NCBI GenBank assembly: GCA_035578905.1
Contig: JAQJVL010000307.1
Span: 576,501 to 640,500, forward strand
Reading direction: 5' to 3'
Length of the DNA: 64,000 nt
Origin: Stictocephala bisonia
Taxonomy: Eukaryota > Arthropoda > Insecta > Hemiptera > Membracidae
Below, piece after piece: positions 54,361 to 64,000 of the stretch; positions within the stretch are counted from its first letter, which is position 1, and the number at the start of each line of letters is the position of its first letter. The translations under genes were made by a program, and so were the position numbers. The notes below the pieces were generated by a model. That model worked only from the letters and a program-made list of their open reading frames with translations. It searched no databases and was not told the origin of the DNA.

Positions 54361-57100
54361 TTCATAGTTATACTCATAGTATAACTATGAGTTCATAGTT
54401 ATAGTCATACTTATGAATAAACTTCATAGTATTGTAGTGTGTTTAATATTTTATTTTTTTCCAAATGAATGTCCTTTTTTATGAAAAGGGTTAAATTTCT
54501 GTCAATTTAAATCGAAATATCTAGTCGTAAGACAAAATGTTACGGGAATTACATTAATTTAGGTTATTGCATGTACAAAAATGTTATTTAAATTATATAA
54601 GAAACAAAATTACTGAATATTCGAAATGTACTCAGTTACATGGCCATTTATTAAAAACTAATTTAATATTCTATGATTAATTTTCGTTATTTAAGAGCAG
54701 GTCCATTTTGTGTTGTTGATTAGAAAAATCACTCGCTACAAAATTTAACAGTCACATCATTATCCAGTTCTTGACAAATGGACGTCGATTACCAAAATAA
54801 GTGGCCTTATTAAAGTTGGTTTCACAGTTTCCAAATACATGCTTCACTTTAATTTATAAAACAATGTTTTACTTATTTTAAATGTTTTATAATTTAACTT
54901 CCGTATTATAGCGATGCAAAAAAGGATTAATTAGACAATGCTAATAATGGTGAGGATTATCAATTTAATCAGATACTTAATTAGTTGCATAGTGTTCCAA
55001 TTAAATTATGTACACATGAGAGCAACATAAAAATCTAAGCGTACTCATGCACACCTATTACTTCTTCAAATGCCTATTACTTCTTCTAAAAAAAGTATCA
55101 CGTAGTGTTATCTTAATAGTTTAATATTAAATGTTTAATTTTAACTATTTACCCATCCACTCATGGTTTGTTATCTCGACGGATACCTTCACGAAGCCTA
55201 CTGAAAAAGAGTTCAGGGTGCTCTAATCAACTTAACAAGTTGATGGGCCAACCAACTTAAGTAACATCAAAACAGATATCGTTTGGGAAGTTTATACGTA
55301 AAAAAAAAAAACTCAAAACGTAAGAAAAAGGTAAAAAGTAGGTTGGAAACCGTGAAATTTCTTCAATTATAAAAAATATACTAGTTGATTGATAAAAATG
55401 TATTCTAAACCTGTTAAATTCTGTCTAATTTTCAAGCATGAACACTTTGTGAAAATGTTTTCTAAATTCATGTTCCAATTATTAAATAAGGGCATGACTG
55501 AAATATAGATCTAATGGCCGAAATATGAAGGTTGGTAATTTATTTCAAGATGTTCGATTCAGTTCATAGATAAAGTCCTTATAAAAACCTAATAAATACT
55601 TAATATAAAAAAGAGTAAAGTTTAGAATAGTGACGTATTAGATTTAAGTATAATATAATTTAAGTGTTTTCGAAAGATATTATTTTTGACGGCATATCAT
55701 TAGCTGCTAGCACATAACTGCATTACACACCAATAACGATGTTACATTAAATATAACCATAATTGAATCCCTCTGCTATTAATTCATTACTCAATATTTA
55801 TGTACGTATACTTCTTGCGTCAATACACCTAGACATTTCCTCAATGTCATACTAAAGGGAGAGTTAGGGGCAAGATGTCAAAGTCGTACGCATGGGGATT
55901 GGAGAAGTCGTCAAAGAATTTCGACTTACAAAGTCAAGTGTTCGATTTACCGATCTTGAGGTCCCTCAGTATCAAAATCCATTGGTCTATGAGAAAATTT
56001 AGGGTAAATAAGTAAATAAATTTAAAAAATACTTCTTTGATAACTAATTAGAAATGGGATTTATTTGTATTGTTACGGTGAATTTTACAAGCTCACAATA
56101 CAAAAGTAGCAATATCCATGAAAAACTATGTCGGTGTGGGTGGTTCTAAACAATAGCGACATTGTGCTTGAACGAGGTCACAGAAGTATGTTAACAATTC
56201 CGACACAGTAATGCCCACCCTGACCCGCTATAGCTACCCGCAGCAACTAGCTAGCTAGCAAGCTACAATGCGCTTAAAATGTTATCCTTTTATCCTATCC
56301 TCCCTAATTTTATACAGTTTACACTTATATTAATTATCTTTATTGTTATCGCATTATGTTTCGTATCCATTAATTTGAGGGATTTATGTTTCGTAAAGTT
56401 AGTAAGAGGGGCTGTAAAGTTTTAATATGAGTGAAAATTGATTGTATCCTTGTTGGTGGTGAACTAAAGTCCCAGCATCAATGGTACATAGCGTGAAAAA
56501 TTGCAATAATTAAAATATAATTGTATAATATTTAAAATATACTTTATTTATTGGAAAATATAAAATTTGTCCTGAAAAAAAAACGTTTGGTAAGTCAGTT
56601 TTTTCGTTATGATAGTACCTATTTTACTAACTGCGTTTGTATTCCACACGGTATTCAATATTAATTTGTATTATTAAATTAAGTTTTTTCGTTGTATACT
56701 TGGAGATTTTTATGCTTTAATTGAGAATATGATAAACAAACGAGGATTTTCCGCTATATTATAATAAATTAAAAATTGTAAAATGTATGAGTAATTTTGT
56801 TGAGTGATGTAGTTTATATAAATTATATTCGCTTTGACTTTTACGTGTTATGTTAATCGGACTCTAAAACAATTTTGTTTTCTATGGTTTTTTTTCTAGA
56901 TTTGTAATGAAATTAACCAACAATAAAAGCACCACTACATACATTTTTATCGGATTCTATTTGACATCGTTAATCACGAAGTTGCTGTGATTATTCCTTT
57001 CAAATAATTTTATTTGAATTTTTATTTCAAAATTGACTCGTATTTAATGTTTTCTGCTGCTAGTTTGTGAACGGTAATCAATAACAAAGGAATTGTGTAA
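54361..57100. other. AT-rich stretch, no gene recognised
   Basis: A small hairpin repeat lies at 54362-54432 (TCATAGTTATAC / GTATAACTATGA). The rest, 2.7 kb, has no open frame of note. Confidence 0.45.
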
Positions 57101-57104
57101 CAAA

Positions 57105-58115
57105 TGCAATACCCTTCTAAGGCAAGTGCATATTTTTATCAATCACTTTGTTCCATTGTTAATGGCCACTTAAGTTAATAGACAGGACTTCAAGGAAAAG
57201 TGGCCTTTACTCGGTTTTAAATATTGACTAACAACAATTTGTTCTGTTCCAACTTTGTAAAGTTACGTGACATAAATTGATTTCTCCATCAAACACTCGT
57301 CGTTATTGTTAATGACAATCACGTCAATGGGCTGGATGTCAGGAGGTAGTTTTACTCAGTTTCGGACATTAACTAACACTCAATGTGCTCTGTTCCAACT
57401 TTGTAAAGTTACGTGACATAAATTGATTTCTCCATCAAACACTCGTCGTTATTGTTAATGACAATCACGTCGATGGGCTGGATGTCAGGAGGTAGTTTTA
57501 CTCAGTTTCGGACATTAACTAACACTCAATGTGCTCTGTTCCAACTTTGTAAAGTTACGTGACATAAATTGATTTCTCCATAAAACACTCGTCGTTATTG
57601 TTAATGACACTCACGTTAATGGGCTGGATGTCAGGAGGTAGTTTTACTCAGTTTCGAACATTAACTAACACTCAATGTGCTCTGTTCCAACTTTGTAAAG
57701 TTACGTGACATAAATTGATTTCTCCATCAAACACTCGTCGTTATTGTTAATGACACTCACGTTAATGGGCTGGATGTCAGGAGGTAGTTTTACTCAGTTT
57801 CGAACATTAACTAACACTCAATGTGCTCTGTTCCAACTTTGTAAAGTTACGTGACATAAATTGATTTCTTCATCAAACACTCGTCGTTATTGTTAATGAC
57901 AATCACGTTAATGGGCTGGATGTCAGGAGGTAGTTTTACTCAGTTTCGGACATTAACTAACACTCAATGTGCTCTGTTCCAACTTTGTAATGTTACGTGA
58001 CATACATTGATTTCTCCATCAAACAATTGTCGTCATTGTTAATAGCACTCAAGTTAATGGACTGGATGTCAAGAGGTGACTTTACTCAGTTTCGGGCATT
58101 GATTCACATAACATT
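57105..58115. repeat. 146-bp satellite, about 6-7 units
   Basis: GCTCTGTTCCAACTTTGTAA recurs at 57241, 57387, 57533, 57679, 57825 and 57971, an exact 146-bp period. The first (57105-57240) and last parts are diverged. Stops occur in every frame. Confidence 0.93.
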
Positions 58116-58374
58116 TTTTTCTTTTCCAATTTTTTTAAAATTCAATTGTTAAATTTGTATTTTTATTACTCGGATTGGACCGAATAAAGGAAGGAATAAA
58201 GGAATCGTTTCATTCGATCTCGTATATTGAGGGACTTCTTTTAGTGAAAGAATCCCATGTTGAATAACAATTTTATTACATTAGTGTTTACCTCGTTAGG
58301 TTGATGTAATTTGCTATTGAATCTCTTTATGGATTGGACTTCAAAAAGTTTATATACTCGGATTGGAAATCGAC

Positions 58375-58500
58375 AAGCAAAATTTGCTTGTTTTGTACTT
58401 TGTAATTGCGTGAGTCGTGAAGTTTTATCTCCATCAAGAACTCTGCTTTATTGTTAATAGCCACTAAAACTCTCAACTTCAAGAGGTGACTGACTCGACT
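58375..58500. repeat. Isolated diverged unit of the 146-bp satellite
   Basis: TTTGTAATTGCGTGAGTCGTG, TATCTCCATCAAGAACTC, TTATTGTTAATAGCCACT and CAAGAGGTGACT match the unit in order, about 270 bp beyond the array. Confidence 0.65.
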
Positions 58501-59645
58501 GTATGTAGTCTAGGTAGGTGAGGTTTCTAGCTTGTCGCTAATAATGTAATCTGCAACATAACGTGTGTATCTGTGTCATGTATTATTTTTCAGGTAAACT
58601 TTCTTCAATTGGTATTGACAATTATATAAGTATAATGTACATAATTACACTACTTGATGACTTATTAAGTTGAGGATATGTTTGGGCTGTGTTAGGAAAG
58701 TAATCGTCCTGCGTCCTAGAGAGTTTCTTTCTCAACCGCTCAAGTTCTTTGTTTATGACCATTTTCACGTTGTGATTGTGAACTCTGGCTGTAGATGGGT
58801 ACACGTTTTGTCTCCATAAATTATTAGGCGTTCAATTATTTAAACTTTAATTATAAAACAATAATTTTAATTTAAAATATCACGCCCATAGCGTTTTAGA
58901 AGCCTCTAGTAGTATTACATTTTACCTGAAAGTATCATCAGTATTGTTTACTGTATCGTGTTCTTAACCTACTTAAGGTTATCGGAAAGACGAGTTTGTA
59001 CCTTGCCTACACCCAGGCTTGTGCAGTGCAAAAGCTAAAGCGAATTAGTCACTAATCCGCTCCCCTAATTGCTTTATTAAGAGAAAGCTCTTCCCATCCC
59101 TCCCCCCTTTCACCTAACCCCTCAAGCCAGCGTCGAAACAGCGTCCTCTAATTGGGTTTTAGTGGATAATCTAGGGTTATCCGGTGTATACTTAAGTAGT
59201 TATCTTGAATCGAGTTTATTATTCATAATTCGACATTATTGTTTACTGCAATATTCATGACATTGATAATTGACAAAGTATACTTTTTTTAATTAAATTG
59301 TAAAAAAACATGGAATAAACCCCCCTTGAATTTTTAAACTGATTACAAAAAATTCATTAAGTACCATGTGACAATGTCTTTACAGTTGATGATTGTCTCA
59401 TTTTTATTAACAATAATTAAGGGATAAATACGTAAATTAATGTACAGTAATAGTAAACTCTATAACATTTTTTTATTAATTCCATAATTTTTCTCGTTTC
59501 TGACGTTTCATAAATGTTCAATAAAGATTTGAAAACATATATTGATAAAACATTTACTAAGCTACGTGGAGTAGACTAATAACGTCCACACTCGATCAGA
59601 TCATATGGGACAGCTTAAATTTCGTTATTACTGGAATGAGGAAAA
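58501..59645. other. No confident gene
   Basis: The minus-strand frame 58622-58804 reads ARVHNHNVKMVINKELERLR then KKLSRTQDDYF: charged and coiled-coil-like, with an acceptor-like CTACAG before it. It may be an exon but lacks a convincing donor. The remainder holds nothing I recognise. Confidence 0.3.
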
Positions 59646-59649
59646 AACA

Positions 59650-61410
59650 CATTCCAGTGTCATCACCTTCTTCCACATCAGTAACTTCTTCGCATGTTAT
59701 CAGTGAGCTTGCACCCAAGAAGTCGAATGACGTGAATTACGTATCGACATGGCTTTTAAAAAAAATGCTCCCATCATATTCTAACGCCCTTGGAACATTT
59801 GATTAACCTTTTCTTCTCATCAGGCGTTTTTCCTTCGTCTTTGAAAACTGCTAAAGTGACACCAATCTTTAAGAAAGGTGATTCTTGCTGCATTAAAAAT
59901 TACCGACCAGTTTCAATTCTACCAATCATTATTAACATTTTTGAGAAGCTTTTCCTGTCCCGAATGCTTGGTTTCGTAGAAAAACATAGTCTTCTCTCAA
60001 AAGACCAATTTGGTTTTAGAAAAGGTCTGTCAACAACTGACGCAGTCATACGATTAGTAGAAATGATTGTAGAAGGGCTGGAGAGTCGGAAAGGTACAAT
60101 TAGTGTGTTTTTGGATCCCTCCAAGGCTTTTGACTGTGTTGACCACGAAATTCTGCTTCAGAAACTACACACACCTATGGGATCCGAGGAGTACCACTTC
60201 AGTGGCTAGAATCCTATCTAACAAAAAGAACACAAATGGTTCAAATTTCCGAAGTACGATCTGGATATAGATGTCTAAGGTATGGAGTCCCACAGGGATC
60301 GATACTTAACCCTGTCTTATTTCTGATATACGTCAACGAAATTGGTTCATCACTACTGCATGGGTCACTCGTGCAGTATGCTGATGACACGACTCTCTGC
60401 TTTAAAGAAATTACAAATCAGGAGCTTGAAATCCATGCATACATGAAACTGAACAACTGCATTCAAAAATTTCAAGAACTAAACCTTAACACAAATTCGA
60501 CAAAGTCCAATTTCATGAAGTTCTGTTTACGGAAGTCAGATTCCGAAGGAAATTTGACAGTGGCAATAGATGAAAATGAAATTGAGGAGTTAAATTCAAC
60601 TAAATTCCTTAGAATATACCTAGATCGGGGTTTGACTTGGAATATACATGTTGACAGTCTTTGCAAAAAGCTTTCATCAAGCATTTATGTTTTGAGAAAC
60701 TTAGCAAAATGTTTCCCTAACCATATATTGATGACAGCTTATCATGGTTTAATTTACAGTCATCTCTCATATGGTCTGGCTTTGTAGGGAGGTTGCTCTG
60801 CCACAAACCTGACCAGAATATTTAGAATTCAAAAAATGGCAGTTAGAATAATTACCAAATTACATTATAGAGAGTCGTGCAGGCCAGTATTTAAACGGTT
60901 AAACCTGCTGACGTTGCCTTGCCTCTATATTTTAGAGACAGCAACATATTGTATGTTTAAAACTGCACTGACAAGAGGCAGAGATATTCACAATCATCAT
61001 ACTAGAAGTAGGTATATAGTATACCGAATTGGAAATCACAGGACGGTAGTCTACGAATACCTACCCTCACAGATTGGTGTTCGTATAATTAACAGACTCC
61101 CAGAATGTATTAAAAATGCTACAACGCCCAAGGCGTTTAAGAACCGTCTCAAGAAATGTTTGGCCAAACTGGCATTTTATAGTGTAGACGAGTTTTTTTC
61201 ATATAATTGGGAAGCCACTGAATTTTAAAATTGATACTGGAGGACATTTTAGAGGTATAATTGGCGAATGAATGGAAATTTTGGTGCGTGAAAAAATTTA
61301 TGTTTGAAAGTGTTATTGTAATTGAATGGATGGCAAATTTTATTTAATTTATTAATGACTATTGCGATACAATTTTGTCGATTGTTAACAAGATGCAATA
61401 AAAATATATT
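59650..61410 (+). pseudogene. 5'-truncated LINE with reverse transcriptase
   Basis: The relic starts near 59710 ([22 protein letters not shown]), then from 59790 ENF frames give [37 protein letters not shown] and [13 protein letters not shown] frameshift near 60175 leads to [28 protein letters not shown] and the catalytic QYADDTT. The frame continues to 60787, where TGG has become a TAG stop, and resumes in register to 61228 (KMAVRIITKLHYRESC, LTLPCLYILETA, GVRIINRLPECIKN, FKNRLKKCL). It belongs to a jockey/CR1-like LINE different from the 30.7-kb element. The endonuclease is missing. The 3' end near 61405 has an AATAAA-like signal. Confidence 0.85.
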
Positions 61411-62395
61411 ATTACTCCAAATTCCTTTTTAGGCCTAATTTGAAGTGTCCAAACAACAGTGTGCCAGTATCTAGAGTGACTGGAATTACTTATTTTACAC
61501 AAATATTACTTATATAAATACTTGCTAATTTACTTTTACAATCATATGTTTTAACGTATTCTGTACGTACATGGTAAACCCTCTTCCAAGTATGAAATAT
61601 ATGCATTACGATGTATTCACTCTATATTTATTTTACAAACCCCAAGACTGAATTGTTATCTACAGAAAAACACCTAGAAATCCTATCGGTATATAACGGT
61701 AGAGAATATTATAAACGAACTAAAATATTTAGCTGCGTATCAGTTAACAGATTTTTCTAAATTTTATATATAACTTTGAGGGCATTTTAAAATTCAGGAT
61801 ACGCTTTACAATATTATTAAAATGTATGCTTGTAAAGAAAAATAAATAAAAGTATTTAAACTACGAATAGTATTAGCCAGGCAATGAAAAATACTTATAA
61901 AAATTCCATAGCAAGCAGTTATGCAGTGCTCAAGGCTATGACGTTTATTACAATTTCACTTTCCTTAGTTAAACGATCGATGTGCGTGAAAGTATGTTTA
62001 TGATATAGTAGGTAGAGATTTTTAGGAGAATAAATGTAGGTGTTTCATAATAATAATTTACTTTTACCTTTACAAATTTATACAACATATTTTGTTTCTT
62101 AAAAATTAACTAACCACGTTAGCAGATTTTTGTGGCTGGTGAAACCTACTTAGAAATATAAAAAATACAGTTCAATCTATATTTCATTGAGTTCCTCCTT
62201 CACACATACACATATTAAAAAAAGAAAAACATTAATAAAGGTTGACTAATAAAATAGTTACAAACACTCGCTTATGTACACTGGAAATCTTATTAGAAAA
62301 AAGGTATTATAGTTTTTTTATTTTTTTTGTAATGAAATTATTGGTTCAAGCCTTAGTGAAGAGAACTACTTTTTTTATTGTATCTACGTTTTGTT
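61411..62395. other. AT-rich stretch, no gene recognised
   Basis: No open frame or shared repeat was noticed. Confidence 0.45.
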
Positions 62396-62590
62396 AGGAG
62401 ATACCATACCACTGTACGTGTATGGGTGGGCAGGTAGGTCAATGACACTGTACGTGTATGGGTGGGTGGGTGGGTCACTACCACTGTACGTGTATGAGTG
62501 GGTGGGTGGATCACTACCACTGTAAGTGTATGGGTGAGTGGGTGGTTGGTTCACTATCACTGCAAGTGTATGGGTGAGTGAGTGTGTCAC
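62396..62590. repeat. Short array of the G-rich 35-36-bp satellite
   Basis: About five units of ACTGTACGTGTATGGGTGGG, separated by GTCACTACC-type sequence, period about 36 bp. It contains GGGTGGGTGGGTGGG at 62460-62474, also present at 46839-46853 and 47929-47943. Confidence 0.9.
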
Positions 62591-62619
62591 CTCTCCTTTA
62601 TCCGATATTGGCCACGTTT

Positions 62620-62790
62620 ATGGGGAGGGGGCTACCTGCAAGTATCTGGGAGTTACCCTAGATTCCAAGTTATCCTTCATATCCCACTTTTGACGATCCA
62701 AGAGGACTGCCACAACTCGTTTCAATGCCCTCCACTTCCTCAACCCCCCTCCTAACAAATTACTATAAACACTACTCGAATGCAAATTGT
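62620..62790 (+). pseudogene. Jockey-like LINE reverse transcriptase scrap
   Basis: The plus-strand frame reads ATCKYLGVTLDSKLSFISHF, a stop, then RSKRTATTRFNALHFLNPP. This is the post-palm motif KYLGV.LD..L.F..H of jockey-type LINEs. Catalytic parts are absent. Confidence 0.6.
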
Positions 62791-64000
62791 GATATCCAGG
62801 ATTAGTAAAGATGGGTTGTCTAGCTTTTTCTGTTCAACATAATCAATGCCTGTTTTGGTAAATATGTTTTTTATATAAACAATATAGTAACAGTAATACG
62901 CTTGTTGTCATGACCGGTATTAAAGCAGATATTTACCCATTTCCTATTAACAGGCTTAATCCTGGGAGGAGAGGGGGGGGGGTTAAAATGTCATTAATTG
63001 TCTACTGGAAATATTGCTGGACTATCCAAATTTCCAGTCTCTCGGTATAATGTGAACAAACTCCTAAAATGTACTAGCCTGTAATAAAGGAAAATTTTAA
63101 ATAAAATATGTAACAAGAATTGTTGCTATTTATTTGTATGCTTTTTATGTCGTTATCATTTTCTTTCACATATTTTTTTAAGCATTGCCATAAATATGAA
63201 TAATGATACTCCAGAGCATGGATCGCTCTCACTTCTTGTTTTTTCCTGTGAGTAAAACATTTTAAGGTATTAGGGCCTTATTAACCCGTTCTATAGACTT
63301 TAAAAATTTTAATTATTGTTTCTTCAAAATAATATCTTTATTGTTCAGAGTAAGATCGGTTAGTTGTTGATATACGTTCCCAATGACAATTATTTATTTT
63401 ACTATAAGTAATTTACTAAGTTATACTTGAAATGTTATTAAATATCACTGGTAAATGTAAGGAGAGGGATGACAACCGATCCTGGTTTCGACAATAACTC
63501 GGAATTCCTCACATTCTCCATATAGTGGAGTCGAATTCTCTTCGCCAGGAATAGTCTTGTTTGTAAACTACTCCATCCTGAAACTCTCACCTGCAACATT
63601 CCTGTAAACACGAAACAGCTTCTTCCAGGCATATACTCTGGAATATTCAATATTTCGTGAACTTCATTTTTCTATTGCTTCAAATTAAAAAAAAAGAAGT
63701 CTATTACGATACTAGGTCCTTGAACATGATTTTATTTTAATTTTAATAACTCTAAATCTACGGAGCTATATTTGTTTATTAAATAAAAATAATATTAACT
63801 TAGTAATTTTAAAACGGTTCTTCTCCAAATTACAATCTATTGGTAGTAAGTATTTTGTAAAAATTACCATTTAGTTGGAAGTAACACAAACTTATCATAA
63901 AATTTTAGTGTTCATCTGGCAGTTATAAGAATGATATTTCTCACTCTCTAATTTATTTATTTAATCATCTAAACAATGTTAGTTTTTAATTTTAAATATA
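62791..64000. other. No gene recognised
   Basis: A 70-codon minus-strand frame at 63438-63650 has a fairly even composition but no domain I know. A G-run lies at 62970-62982. The rest is AT-rich. Confidence 0.4.

Overview
The window is AT-rich eukaryotic DNA, most likely from an insect. Insect-type elements dominate: mariner and Tc1-like DNA transposons, CR1/jockey-like LINEs, a Penelope-like retroelement, tRNA-derived SINEs, an hAT-type MITE and short TTAGG (arthropod telomere type) runs. There are no bacterial gene structures, rRNA genes or intact tRNA genes. I could not identify one confident host gene. The region looks intergenic or intronic, built from nested mobile elements and satellite arrays, with one good candidate for a host exon at 17294-17367.

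Left part (1-27 kb): a 1.4-kb foldback element with 665-bp arms and a visible target-site duplication (1770-3176); a small hAT-like MITE (3421-3773); a solo LTR (8614-9236); a Penelope-like fragment with a GIY-YIG endonuclease remnant (13315-13884); a 63-bp minisatellite interrupted by a SINE (14908-16015); a homogeneous 104-bp satellite (17411-18895); a second, older foldback with TTAGG repeats near its centre and a nested SINE (19728-21534); and LINE and SINE remnants.

Middle (27-36.7 kb): a deleted mariner (27661-28579), a Tc1/mariner-superfamily transposon with intact inverted repeats but a broken transposase (28994-30680), and directly after it a nearly complete 5-kb LINE (about 30734-35756) with an open ORF1 and an ORF2 broken by one frameshift. 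A 587-bp foldback MITE follows. Its empty target site can be read from a second copy of the surrounding repeat at 50.5 kb.

Right part (36.7-64 kb): SINEs, palindromes at 38.7 and 54.0 kb, a G-rich 35-bp satellite folded into a large palindrome (46.8-49.4 kb), two more arrays with a related 35-36-bp unit (52 and 62.4 kb), a 146-bp satellite (57.1-58.1 kb) and a 5'-truncated LINE (59.65-61.4 kb).

The most interesting signals are a dispersed family of hammerhead-ribozyme-like cores (CTGANGA, stem II, GAA) at 4.67, 28.93 and 17.14 kb, with weaker relatives at 14.09 and 11.55 kb. Stem II shows a compensatory base change between copies, and one relative sits just downstream of the Penelope-like GIY-YIG fragment. 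A second is the 35-bp CGTACG-containing satellite family, which occurs in three separate arrays.
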